A stretch of DNA of 64,000 nt from Actinocorallia populi (GTDB lineage: Bacteria > Actinomycetota > Actinomycetes > Streptosporangiales > Streptosporangiaceae). Each line of letters opens with the position of its first letter. The stretch's first letter is position 1. The stretch is from assembly GCF_002995495.1 (NCBI RefSeq), contig NZ_PVZV01000002.1, forward strand, positions 1,178,001-1,242,000, in the 5' to 3' direction. Shown here one piece after another: positions 9,583 through 20,304 of the stretch. The notes under the pieces were generated by a model, which was given only the letters and a program-made list of their open reading frames with translations, ran no database searches and was not told the DNA's origin. The position numbers and the translations under genes are program-made.

Positions 9583-9894
9583 GTGTCCGTGACAGTCGTT
9601 GGAGCCATCCTGACGGTGGTGCTGTATCTGTTCCTGCTGATCCTGATCGGCAGGCTGATCCTGGACTACCTCAAGATGTATGCGGAGAGCACGTCGAGGC
9701 AGCCCTGGCGGCCCAAGGGGATCGTTCTGGTGTTCGCAGAACCCATCTGGACGGTCACAGAGCCCATCCTCGTTCGCCTGAGACGTATCTTCAAACCGTT
9801 GCGATTGGGTAACGTGAGTCTCGATCTGAGCTTCATGGTGCTCTTCCTGATCGTCCTGATCCTCATCCGGGTGGTCGGGGGGTTGACAGCATGA
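9583..9894 (+). CDS. YggT family integral membrane protein
   Basis: This is a small YggT-family protein of about 103 residues with two hydrophobic stretches, roughly residues 5-28 and 80-100. Between them lies the family block RQPWRPKG...EPIWTVTEPILVRLRR with the conserved TEP. Family members lie beside sepF and divIVA in many Gram-positives, and a role near the division site is inferred from that position; biochemistry is unknown. The GTG at 9583 is the first start; another GTG at 9589 is equally possible. A 15-bp gap follows sepF, so co-transcription is likely. Confidence 0.9.
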   Translation: MSVTVVGAILTVVLYLFLLILIGRLILDYLKMYAESTSRQPWRPKGIVLVFAEPIWTVTEPILVRLRRIFKPLRLGNVSLDLSFMVLFLIVLILIRVVGGLTA

Positions 9895-9967
9895 TCGTCT
9901 TCGTCCGGGAGCTTTGATCGGATACCGTCCTGCAGGGACAGACTCCAAGCGCGCCAAGGAGACCACC

Positions 9968-10846
9968 ATGCCGCTGACACCCGCGGATGTGCGGAACAAG
10001 CAGTTCAGCACGACCCGGCTTAGGCCGGGATACGACGAGGAAGAGGTCGACGCCTTTCTCGACGAGGTCGAGGCCGAGCTCGACCGCCTGATCCAGGAGA
10101 ACGAGGAGCTGCGGGCCAAGCTGGCCGAGTGCCTCCGCGGCAAGGTCCCCGCCATGGCCGCCCCCATCGTGGAGCCCAAGCAGGATCTGGCGCCCCCGAT
10201 GCCCGAGCCCGTGCGGCACGAGCCCGTCCAGCAGCCCGAGCCGATCGGCATGGGCCTGGCGCACGAGGAGCGCATCCAGCAGCGGCCCAGCACCGAGGAC
10301 AACATGGACACCGCGGCCCGGGTCCTGGCCCTGGCCCAGCAGACCGCCGACCAGGCGATCGCCGACGCCCGCCGCGAGGCGGACGAGACCCTGGGCCGCG
10401 CCCGCCGCGAGGCCGAGGACATCCTGGGCAAGGCGCGCCGCCAGGCCGACCAGATCGTCTCCGAGGCGCGTTCGCGCGCCGAGCAGCTCGACCGCGACGC
10501 CCAGGAGCGCCACCGCCAGGTGATGGGCTCCCTGGTGACCCAGCGCGAGGAGCTGGAGCGCAAGGTCGACGACCTGCGCGCCTTCGAGCGCGAGTACCGC
10601 AGCAGGCTCAAGGCCTACCTGGAGGGCCAGCTGCGCGAGATCGAGGTCGGCGCCGTCGAGACGGGCTTCTCCAGCCCGACGATCACCGGTCCCCAGCCGG
10701 TTCCGGTGGCCGCCCACACCGCCGGCCAGCCCGCCCAGGTCTCCACCGGCCCCACCCCGTTCCCGCCCCCGGCCGAGCCCGCCCAGCACGGTGGCACCGG
10801 AGCCTTCCACGCCGCCGTCGAGGCACCGCCGCACGACCGCCGCTGA
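9968..10846 (+). CDS. divIVA: DivIVA/Wag31 polar growth coiled-coil protein
   Basis: Actinobacterial DivIVA (Wag31) collects at poles and branch points and directs apical wall growth. The 292-residue product starts MPLTPADVRNKQFSTTRLRPGYDE, the conserved membrane-curvature-binding N-domain, here described up to about residue 60 including EEEVDAFLDEVE. A Pro/Gln-rich linker (about 65-110) precedes a long coiled coil with A/E/R heptads (about 115-225), then a disordered tail. The ATG at 9968 has AAGGAG six bases upstream. An extension back to 9914 lacks such a site. The gene ends the dcw cluster; a repeat block follows. Confidence 0.96.
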   Translation: MPLTPADVRNKQFSTTRLRPGYDEEEVDAFLDEVEAELDRLIQENEELRAKLAECLRGKVPAMAAPIVEPKQDLAPPMPEPVRHEPVQQPEPIGMGLAHEERIQQRPSTEDNMDTAARVLALAQQTADQAIADARREADETLGRARREAEDILGKARRQADQIVSEARSRAEQLDRDAQERHRQVMGSLVTQREELERKVDDLRAFEREYRSRLKAYLEGQLREIEVGAVETGFSSPTITGPQPVPVAAHTAGQPAQVSTGPTPFPPPAEPAQHGGTGAFHAAVEAPPHDRR

Positions 10847-11637
10847 CCCGAAGGCAACCGGACGAGCGTACCCGCGCAGGATGCCGCCCTTTGGCGGATC
10901 CCGCAGTGCGCCGCCGGCCGGACGTTCTGCAGCGGATCGCGCAACGCGCACCAGTGCGCGCCCGGCAACGGGCGGCATGCCCTCAGGCGTACTTCCCCCG
11001 TCGGCCGTACGGCACGCCTCAGCACGTGTCCAGTCACGAAGAGCACGCCCTCGGGCGTGCGTTCTGCTGTGGGTCGTGTGATGCGCGCCGGTACGTGTTC
11101 GGCCGCGCGCCGCAAGGCGCACGCCCTACCTCGGTCCGTGCGACGCCCGGCAACGGGCGGCAGGCACGTCCCCCCCTCGGTCGCCTGACGGGTCTCAGCG
11201 CGCGCCCGGTCTCGGATGGCGCACCTTCGTGTGCGTTCCGCCGTGGGTCGCCTGACGCGCTTCGGCGTGTGCCCGGTCTTGGACGGCACGCCTTCGGGCG
11301 TGCGTTCTGCTGTGGGTCGCCTGACGCACCTCAGCGCGCCCGGCCTTGAACGGCGCGACTTCGGGGTGCGTTCCGCTGCGGGTGGTGTGATGTGCCTCAG
11401 TGCGCGTCCGGTCTCGGATGGCGCACCTTCGTGTGCGTTCCGCCGTGGGTCGCCTGACGCGGCTCAGCGCGTGTCCGGTCGCGGGTGGCGCGCCGGTGGG
11501 CGCGCGTTCTGGCGTGGACACGGGTTTCCCGCCTGACGTGCCGACGGGCCCGCAGGCGATAGGGTGCTGACTCCGCCGTAACCTCGCCGGGCTGCGGGGA
11601 GCGGTCGAAACGCCGGGTACCGGGAGAGGGAGTCCTT
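10847..11637 (+). repeat. Intergenic tandem array, period about 67 bp, two hairpins per unit
   Basis: This gap of about 790 bp has no convincing gene. Its clearest repeat units start at 11209, 11276, 11343, 11411 and 11478 (spacings 67, 67, 68, 67), with degenerate or shortened copies at about 10898, 10966, 11033, 11102 and 11150. Each good unit carries a hairpin such as GCACGCC-TTCG-GGCGTGC (11286-11303) and a second one such as ACGCGC-TTCG-GCGTGT (11255-11270). Stem sequences differ between units while pairing is mostly kept. The period is not a multiple of three and open frames through it are shadows. The last roughly 95 bp holds the approach to the next gene. Confidence 0.75.
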
Positions 11638-13035
11638 GTGATCATCCTGAGTGGCCTGCTGGTCATCGTGGCGATCGCCCTGCTGGTGGCGGGCATCATC
11701 ACGGAGGAGCAGGGGGTGCTGGGCCTGAACGGCCTGCAGCTGATCTACGTCTCGATCGCTGTCAGCATCGTCTCGTTCCTCTGCCTGGCCATCGGGGTGC
11801 TCATCCGGCGCAAGGAGCTGTTCGGGACGGGTCCGTCCCGTCCGGCCGTCCCCAAGTCCCGGCCCGCGGGCCGGGCGGCGAGGCGGGCCGCCGCCAGGGC
11901 CGAGGAGGCCGCCGCGGTCCCCGAGCCCGAAGACGGCCTGCCGCAGGCCTTCCCGACGCCGGCCGCGCAGGTGCCGGACGACGCGCTCGTCCACGTCGTG
12001 CCCGGCCGCAAGCGCTACCACCTCGACACCTGCCGGCAGCTCGCCGGACGGCAGGTCGAGGAGCTCACCTACGTCGAGGCCCAGGAGGAGGGGTTCAGCC
12101 CCTGCACCGCCTGCCTGCCCGACACCGCGTTGGCGGCGCGCGCCACCGCGGTCGCGGCGGGCGACGCGGACGCCGACCCCGAGGACGGCCTGAGCACCGA
12201 GCCCCGGATCGGCGTCGAGGAGCCCCGCGGCGAGGGCGGCGGGCGCTTCGAGCCGACCCGGTCCTTCGAGGCCCCCGCCTCCCCGACCTCCTCCTACGAG
12301 ATCCCCTCCTACGAGTCCTACGAGGCGGCCTCCTACCAGGCGGTCCCCTCCTACGAGCCCGACGCCGGCCTCCCGCCGGAGGGGTCCGGCGCCCACCCGA
12401 CGGCCGGCGCCCCCGAGTGGTCGCCCGACCCCTCCGGCCCCCCGGCGGCCGACACGGTCACCGACTGGGACCCCAAGGCGCTGACGGCCGAGCCGATCGA
12501 CCCGCTCGACCCCGCCTACCCGGTGCCCGACGCCCCCTACACCGGCCCGTCCCCGCTGGAGCCCCGCCAGAGCGGCGACTCCTGGTCGTCCCCGGCCGCC
12601 GACCCCTTCCGCGCCGAGTCCGGCGACGCCGCCCCCGAGCAGGGCGACCCGCTGCCGGAGGCTCCGTCCGCCACCTCCACGCTGTCGGACTCCGTGCTGT
12701 CCGAGCCGGTCCGGCCCGCCGCGGAGCACGCCCCGGCGGAGCCCGAGCGGGCCGAGCCCGCGGCGGCCCCGGCTCCCCAGGCCGGCGCTCCGGCCGAGGA
12801 GTCCCTCACCGGCGGCCCGGTCGTCCCCGGTTCCCGCGAGTCCGAGGAGGGCCCCGGCGCCCCCGTCGTGCGCATCCTCAGCGGCACCAAGCGCTACCAC
12901 CGCCCCGACTGCGCCCTCATCGAGGACATCGGCGAGGAGGACGAGGACCTGGAGACCCTTTCGCGCGCCACCGCCGAAGAACGCGGCTGCACCCCCTGCC
13001 TGGTCTGCCAGCCCGACCGGGAGCCGGCGGTCTGA
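11638..13035 (+). CDS. Membrane protein with two YHxxxC-PCxxC zinc-type modules
   Basis: The role is unknown. The 465-residue product has two N-terminal hydrophobic helices (about 1-20 and 30-55) with a basic stop-transfer segment after them. It then carries a module VVPGRKRYHLDTCRQL...FSPCTACLP at about residues 120-160 and a second copy ILSGTKRYHRPDCAL...GCTPCLVCQP at about 420-460. The His plus three Cys pattern resembles the small Ada-type metal-binding motif found at the ends of some secreted nucleases and competence proteins. Between them is a long acidic, Pro/Ser/Tyr-rich disordered stretch with repeated SYE motifs. The GTG start at 11638 follows GGGAGAGGGAG. A strong terminator hairpin follows at 13044. 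Confidence 0.75.
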   Translation: MIILSGLLVIVAIALLVAGIITEEQGVLGLNGLQLIYVSIAVSIVSFLCLAIGVLIRRKELFGTGPSRPAVPKSRPAGRAARRAAARAEEAAAVPEPEDGLPQAFPTPAAQVPDDALVHVVPGRKRYHLDTCRQLAGRQVEELTYVEAQEEGFSPCTACLPDTALAARATAVAAGDADADPEDGLSTEPRIGVEEPRGEGGGRFEPTRSFEAPASPTSSYEIPSYESYEAASYQAVPSYEPDAGLPPEGSGAHPTAGAPEWSPDPSGPPAADTVTDWDPKALTAEPIDPLDPAYPVPDAPYTGPSPLEPRQSGDSWSSPAADPFRAESGDAAPEQGDPLPEAPSATSTLSDSVLSEPVRPAAEHAPAEPERAEPAAAPAPQAGAPAEESLTGGPVVPGSRESEEGPGAPVVRILSGTKRYHRPDCALIEDIGEEDEDLETLSRATAEERGCTPCLVCQPDREPAV

Positions 13036-13043
13036 CCCGCCTG

Positions 13044-13088
13044 GACGAGAAGAAGCCCGTGCCTTGGAGGCACGGGCTTCTTCTCGTC
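13044..13088. terminator. Bidirectional hairpin terminator
   Basis: A perfect 20-bp stem (13044-13063 with 13069-13088) with a five-base loop lies between two convergent genes, nine bases after the stop at 13035 and 31 bases before the stop of the minus-strand gene. The stem bases include AGAAGAA/TTCTTCT runs. It can terminate both transcripts. Confidence 0.85.
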
Positions 13089-13119
13089 GTAGGGCACCCG
13101 TCCGCGCGGACGGGGAGGG

Positions 13120-13758
13120 TCAGCCGGAGTAGCCCGACCGGCGGGCGGCCCGGCGGGCGGCGCGCTGCTCGCGGCGCTGCTCGCGGGTGAGCTTGCGTTT
13201 GACGGTGACCCCGCCGAGGAGGACGTGGCCGGTGAGGCGGATGACGGGGGCCTGCGGGTCGAGCGTCTCCTCCTCGGGGGTGTCGACGCCCCCGAGGACC
13301 GCCGTGATCCCGTTCTCGACGCGGACGCCCGGAGGGACGGTGATGTCGACGCCGCCGAAGGCGCAGCTGACGTCGACCACGACCTCGCGCTGGGTGAGGA
13401 CGGCGGTGCGGAAGTCCAGTTCGACACCGCCGAAGTAGCAGTTCACCGTGGTCAGGGGATCGACGAGCCAGCGGCCCTTGCGCTCGGCGGCGCTGAAGAG
13501 GCAGTGGATGGTGTCGGAGCCGCGCACCGGCGGGGGGAGGGCGGCGGACTCCTTGGTCAGGGAGACCCGCGGCCGGGGCAGGTCGCTGGTGAGCGGTTCG
13601 AGCTCGGCGTAGGTCTTGGCGGCGTAGAGGTGGTCCAAGCGCTCGGAGTGTTCCTCAGGGGTCAGCCGGCCCTCGGAGAGCGCCTCTCCGAGGACCTCCG
13701 CCACTCTGTCGCGGTCGGCGTCCGAGGCTCTCAGCTGGGGGATGTTCTCTAGCTCCAC
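13120..13758 (-). CDS. DUF1707 / LiaF-like C-terminal domain protein
   Basis: The role is uncertain. The predicted 212-residue product begins MELENIPQLRASDADRDR. This is the DUF1707 helical domain (residues 8-60: LRASDADR, EGRLTPEEH, KTYAELEPLTSDLP), which is widespread in actinobacteria. The C-terminal half resembles the LiaF/DUF2154 beta-rich cell-wall-stress domain, with repeated YFGGVELD, FGGVDITVP, LGGVDTP and LLGGVTVKRKL strands. A basic tail ends the protein. The GTG at 13758 is preferred because CATAGT sits six bases before it, a leaderless-type -10. An ATG at 13794 would add 12 residues. It is convergent with the zinc-module gene. Confidence 0.75.
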   Translation of the reverse strand: MELENIPQLRASDADRDRVAEVLGEALSEGRLTPEEHSERLDHLYAAKTYAELEPLTSDLPRPRVSLTKESAALPPPVRGSDTIHCLFSAAERKGRWLVDPLTTVNCYFGGVELDFRTAVLTQREVVVDVSCAFGGVDITVPPGVRVENGITAVLGGVDTPEEETLDPQAPVIRLTGHVLLGGVTVKRKLTREQRREQRAARRAARRSGYSG

Positions 13759-13842
13759 GCTTCCACTATGACAAAGGCACAGGTCTTCTTCCATCCGGGA
13801 CGACCCGGAGAAGACCCTGAGAAAACCCCTGAGTCCCGGTAC

Positions 13843-13880
13843 GCCGGGCGGGCCCCCACCCCGGTGCGGGCCCGCCCGGC
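13843..13880 (-). terminator. ileS terminator hairpin
   Basis: A perfect 13-bp GC stem (13843-13855 with 13868-13880) begins eight bases after the ileS stop on the minus strand. There is no clear T-run, as is common in high-GC actinobacteria. Confidence 0.7.
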
Positions 13881-13887
13881 GCCGACG

Positions 13888-17043
<3,156 letters not shown>

Positions 17044-17241
17044 GGCGGCGAGACCTCCAAGACGACGGGACCGGTCTTGAAGGGACGATCCGGCGCGCGG
17101 ACCGCGGTACCACCCTTCTTGGCCGCCCGTGGTGGGGACGGCCCGCTTCGTTGTCGTCTCGGCTGCCGGTTCTACTGGGCGCGGGGGCCGTTCTTCCGGC
17201 GGCTCCGAGGTGATGGCCTCATCACTGCCTTGCCGTGGACT
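17044..17241 (-). promoter_or_regulatory. Translational T-box riboswitch controlling ileS
   Basis: Read on the minus strand, this leader has an isoleucine specifier triplet ATC at 17214-17212 inside a short Stem I hairpin (GTGAT...ATCAC). It then has GGAAGAAC and GTAGAACCGG elements and the T-box core TGGTACCGCGG at 17112-17102. AAGGG beside the core can pair with CCCTT near 17085-17080. The alternative hairpin pairs CCTTCAAGAC (17083-17074) with GTCTTGGAGG (17063-17054), burying the GGAGG Shine-Dalgarno. The two states share the CCTT bases. Uncharged tRNA-Ile should favour the open form. This matches known actinobacterial ileS T-boxes. Confidence 0.92.
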
Positions 17242-17247
17242 GCCCCG

Positions 17248-17277
17248 ATTGTACGGGGCGCGCGGGCGGGTGTTCGA
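17248..17277 (-). promoter_or_regulatory. ileS promoter
   Basis: On the minus strand TACAAT at 17253-17248 is a near-consensus -10, placing the start near 17241 and giving a leader of about 200 nucleotides. The -35 (TCGAAC at 17277-17272, 18-bp spacer) is weak. Confidence 0.6.
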
Positions 17278-17318
17278 CGGGAATTCCGGTCAGAAGTGCG
17301 TCATGGGAGGGTGAAGGA

Positions 17319-17591
17319 ATGGCGATCAGGGTGGCGATCCGGGTGGGGCCGGGGGCGAGCAGGACGAAGGTCGGCGGGAGCCGCGGTGACGCGCTGGTCG
17401 TCAGGGTCGCCGCCCGCGCGGTGGAGGGCAGGGCCACGGAGGCGGCGCTGGAGGCGGTCGCAGAGGCCCTGGGGGTGCGGCGGCGCGACGTGCGGCTGCT
17501 CTCGGGCGCCACGAGCCGGGACAAGCTGATCGAGGTTGACGGAGATGTGACTCTGCTCACACTCAAGCTCGATCGACTGCGTGGTTCGTGA
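17319..17591 (+). CDS. DUF167 / YggU family protein
   Basis: The molecular role is unknown. The 90-residue product contains the compact DUF167 alpha/beta fold: RVAIRVGPGASRTKV at the start, LVVRVAARAVEGRATEAALEAVAEALG (described in pieces) and VRLLSGATSRDKLIEVDG, the usual basic loop of the family. The ATG at 19 bases after TCATGGGAGG is chosen because AAGGA directly precedes it (17314-17318). An extension to 17235 overlaps the ileS promoter and is unlikely. The gene is divergent from ileS and about 120 bp ahead of the DksA-like gene. Confidence 0.82.
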   Translation: MAIRVAIRVGPGASRTKVGGSRGDALVVRVAARAVEGRATEAALEAVAEALGVRRRDVRLLSGATSRDKLIEVDGDVTLLTLKLDRLRGS

Positions 17592-17636
17592 CGCTGGGGT
17601 GTGGGGCATATGCGGGTGGTGACCAGACGGCGTTGT

Positions 17637-17665
17637 TTGCCGCACCCCGGAGGGAGACCTATGCT
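17637..17665 (+). promoter_or_regulatory. Promoter of the traR/dksA-lspA-rluD run
   Basis: TTGCCG at 17637-17642 and TATGCT at 17660-17665 with a 17-bp spacer form a plausible housekeeping promoter. Transcription would begin near 17672, ahead of the ATG at 17712. Confidence 0.6.
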
Positions 17666-17711
17666 GCCCGCACTGCCAGTCGAGAACAAGATCAGCGCTA
17701 GGGGGACCGAC

Positions 17712-18170
17712 ATGGCCGGCACCGCAAGCGTGGCCCAGCAGGCCCAGCAGGCCCAGGAGGCCAAGGCGGCCAGGAAGGCAGGGGAGCTCCCGGTCCGCGA
17801 GGGAGAGGAACGCTGGACGGCCGAGGAGCTGTCGGCGGTGCGGACCAGGCTGACCGCCGAGATAGAGGAGCTCGCCGCGGAGATCGACGCCGCGCGCACC
17901 CAGGCCGCCGAGGGCACCGACCTCGGCGAGGGCGCGGGCGACGACCAGGCCGACGCGGGCGCCAAGACCTACGAGCGCGAGCACGAGCTGGCGCTGACCA
18001 ACAACTCCCGTGATCTGCTGCGCCAGAACGAGCGCGCGATCGCGCGAATAGAGGCGGGCACCTATGGTGTCTGTGAGGAATGCGGCAAGGCCATCGGCAA
18101 GGCACGACTCCAGGCCTTCCCGCGTGCCACGCTGTGTGTGAAGTGCAAACAACGCGAGGAACGACGCTGA
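17712..18170 (+). CDS. TraR/DksA family C4 zinc-finger protein
   Basis: DksA-type proteins bind the RNA polymerase secondary channel. The actinobacterial lspA-linked relatives are mostly uncharacterised, so a transcription role is inferred. The 152-residue product has an Ala/Gln/Lys-rich N-terminus, a helical coiled-coil body from about residue 40 to 105 ([37 protein letters not shown]), and a C-terminal C4 finger [12 protein letters not shown]...[12 protein letters not shown]. The ATG at 17712 has AGGGGGA upstream. An ATG at 17661 has a better ribosome site but sits on the predicted -10, so it would need another promoter. The stop overlaps the lspA start. Confidence 0.85.
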   Translation: MAGTASVAQQAQQAQEAKAARKAGELPVREGEERWTAEELSAVRTRLTAEIEELAAEIDAARTQAAEGTDLGEGAGDDQADAGAKTYEREHELALTNNSRDLLRQNERAIARIEAGTYGVCEECGKAIGKARLQAFPRATLCVKCKQREERR

Positions 18171-18742
18171 GCGAGATCCAGAACGAGTCGGACGGAGCCG
18201 GGGCCGTCTCCGAACAGGAGACGGGGCCCCGGCCCCGTCGTGTCGCCCTCCTGGCCGCGGTGGCCGCGGTGGCGCTGCTGGCCGACCAGGTCACCAAGAT
18301 CCTGGTGGTGGCGCGGCTGGAGGGGCAACGCCCGATCGAGCTGCTGGGCGGGCTGACCACGCTGCGGGTCACCCGCAACAGCGGCGCCGCCTTCTCCATC
18401 GGCACCGGCATGACGTGGGTGTTCACCATCATCGCCATCGGAGTGGTGATCGCCATCGTGCGCACCGCCCGCGACCTGCGCAGCACGCCCTGGGCGATCA
18501 GCCTCGGCCTGCTGCTCGGCGGGGCGCTGGGCAACCTGGCCGACCGCATCCTCCGGGCGCCCGGCGGGTTCCAGGGCCATGTGGTCGACTGGATCGAGTG
18601 GCCCAACTGGCCGGTGTTCAACCTGGCCGACTCCGCCATCGTCTGCGGCGGCGTCCTGGCCGTCGTCCTGGCCGCGCGCGGCCGGCAGCTCGACGGCACC
18701 ACGGACACCGGCGCGAAGGCCGAAGGGGAGGACTCCGCGTGA
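18167..18742 (+). CDS. lspA: Lipoprotein signal peptidase (signal peptidase II)
   Basis: LspA cleaves prolipoprotein signal peptides after Lgt has added diacylglycerol. The 191-residue product has an acidic N-tail and four membrane helices. It has the family blocks [26 protein letters not shown] (first catalytic Asp) and [18 protein letters not shown] (second catalytic Asp). No ATG or GTG lies at a sensible place. GAGGA at 18156-18160 sits six bases before a CTG at 18167 that overlaps the traR/dksA stop (CTGA), so CTG is chosen. In-frame GTGs at 18134 and 18143 lie inside the upstream gene without better sites. Confidence 0.93.
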   Translation: MSEIQNESDGAGAVSEQETGPRPRRVALLAAVAAVALLADQVTKILVVARLEGQRPIELLGGLTTLRVTRNSGAAFSIGTGMTWVFTIIAIGVVIAIVRTARDLRSTPWAISLGLLLGGALGNLADRILRAPGGFQGHVVDWIEWPNWPVFNLADSAIVCGGVLAVVLAARGRQLDGTTDTGAKAEGEDSA

Positions 18743-19668
18743 GCGACCACCGCAGCCTCTTCGTCCCCGAGGGCCTGGAGGGCGAACGGGCGGACGCCGC
18801 GCTGGCCCGCCTCTTCGGGTTGTCCCGCACCCGCGCCGCCGAGGTGATCGCCGCCGGGGACGTCCTGCTGGACGGGCGGCCCGCCGCGAAGTCCGACAGG
18901 GTCACCGCCGGCGCCTGGCTCGAGGTGGTCCTCCCGCCGCCGCCCGCCGCGCCCGTCGCGGTGCCCGAGGCGGTCCCGGGCATGACGATCCTCTACGAGG
19001 ACGACCACATCATCGTGGTGAACAAGCCCGTGGGCGTCGCGGCCCACCCCACCACCGGCTGGACCGGGCCCACGGTCATCGGCGGCCTGCTGGGCGCCGG
19101 GCACACCGTGGCCACCAGCGGCGCGGCCGAGCGCCAGGGCATCGTGCACCGGCTGGACGCCAACACCACCGGCTGCATGGTGGTGGCCAAGAGCGAGCTG
19201 GCCTACTCCCGGCTGAAGAACGCCTTCCGGGAACGGGAGGTCACCAAGCGCTACCACGCCCTGGTCCAGGGCCACCCCGACCCGTTCCGCGGCACGGTCG
19301 ACGCCCCCATCGACCGGCACCCCTCGGGCAGCGGCAGGTTCGCGGTGGTCGCGGGCGGCCGCCCCTCGGTCACCCACTACGACACGATCGAGGCGTTCCG
19401 GGCGGCGTCGCTGCTGGACATCACCCTGGAGACCGGCCGCACCCACCAGATCCGGGTGCACATGTCGGCGCTGCGCCACCCGTGCGTGGGGGACATGCTC
19501 TACGGCGCCGACCCGACCCTGGCGGCCCGCCTGGGCGTCACCCGGCAGTGGCTGCACGCCGTCCGCCTGGGCTTCATGCACCCGTCGACCGACGAGTACG
19601 TCGAGTTCACCAGCCCCTACCCCGAGGACCTGAGCAAGGCCCTGGACATCGTGGCCGCCGAGTCCTGA
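18739..19668 (+). CDS. RluA/RluD family pseudouridine synthase
   Basis: The enzyme isomerises uridine to pseudouridine in RNA, probably 23S rRNA by homology to RluD. The 309-residue product has an N-terminal S4 RNA-binding domain (about residues 12-70: [24 protein letters not shown]). The catalytic domain follows, with the active-site aspartate in [16 protein letters not shown], then KRYHALVQG, and [18 protein letters not shown] near residue 235. The GTG at 18739 overlaps the lspA stop, consistent with the frequent lspA-rluD pairing. The exact target uridine cannot be told from sequence. Confidence 0.93.
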   Translation: MSDHRSLFVPEGLEGERADAALARLFGLSRTRAAEVIAAGDVLLDGRPAAKSDRVTAGAWLEVVLPPPPAAPVAVPEAVPGMTILYEDDHIIVVNKPVGVAAHPTTGWTGPTVIGGLLGAGHTVATSGAAERQGIVHRLDANTTGCMVVAKSELAYSRLKNAFREREVTKRYHALVQGHPDPFRGTVDAPIDRHPSGSGRFAVVAGGRPSVTHYDTIEAFRAASLLDITLETGRTHQIRVHMSALRHPCVGDMLYGADPTLAARLGVTRQWLHAVRLGFMHPSTDEYVEFTSPYPEDLSKALDIVAAES

Positions 19669-19676
19669 GCCCCGGC

Positions 19677-20195
19677 TCAGTCCTCGATCTCGCCCAGGCT
19701 CACCCGGACGGCGTGGATCGCGGCGTCGTACAGATCCGACTCCACGAACCGCGCCCCGGGGAACCGGGTGAGCTCGTTCTGCAGGTCGGCCAGCGACAGC
19801 CGGCTGATCAGCAGCGCCAGCGCCGTGCGGCCCGGCGGAACCGCCTCCCGCAGTCCGGCGATCTTGTCGTCCTTGATCCCGGTGTCGATGAGCTTTCCCA
19901 GCAGCGCACCGCCGCCGGCACCGGCGGCGCCGCCGACGAGCCCGCCGATCGGCCCGCCCAGCAGGGTGCCCAGCAGCAGCCCCCACATGCCCGCGCCCAG
20001 CGCGCCGCGGCCGGGGGTGAAGTCCTGGGTCTCCCGTACGGTCGAGCTCCCGTCGGCGTCCCGCTCGATGAACACCGCGTCGTGCAGGCGCAGCTGCCCG
20101 TTCTTCTGCATCCGCAGCGCGGTGAGCATGAACTCGCTCGCCTTCAGCGGATCGTCGAAACCGATCACCAGGAGTTTCTGCGGCGCTTCCGTCAT
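19677..20195 (-). CDS. DUF1269-type glycine-zipper protein
   Basis: The role is unknown. The 172-residue product starts MTEAPQKLLVIGFDDPLKA. It has a ferredoxin-like alpha/beta segment, then a Gly/Leu-rich stretch (about 75-120: MWGLLLGTLLGGPIGGLVGG and following) resembling the glycine-zipper membrane-interacting segment of DUF1269 proteins. A second alpha/beta part ends in SLGEIED. The ATG at 20195 is preceded by a purine run (GGAAGGGGGGA). The open frame continues upstream to 20387 but would run into the divergent ybaK promoter region. It converges on the rluD-type gene with only eight bases between stops. Confidence 0.75.
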   Translation of the reverse strand: MTEAPQKLLVIGFDDPLKASEFMLTALRMQKNGQLRLHDAVFIERDADGSSTVRETQDFTPGRGALGAGMWGLLLGTLLGGPIGGLVGGAAGAGGGALLGKLIDTGIKDDKIAGLREAVPPGRTALALLISRLSLADLQNELTRFPGARFVESDLYDAAIHAVRVSLGEIED

Positions 20196-20304
20196 GCCAT
20201 CCCCCCTTCCCCGCCGCCCTTCCCGCGGAACCTCGGCGTCCTGTGACCTTCCCCCGCGGGGGCTAAGGTCGGTGTCGTCGACGGACCGAGGGAGGACGGG
20301 GCGC

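Noticed and set aside
10129-11349. A 406-codon plus-strand frame running from divIVA into the repeat array
   Set aside because: It is out of frame with divIVA, its composition is Arg/Pro/Gly noise, and the repeats it crosses change frame every 67 bases.
10847-11637. CRISPR array
   Set aside because: There are no unique spacers: whole units repeat and diverge together, and no cas genes are near.
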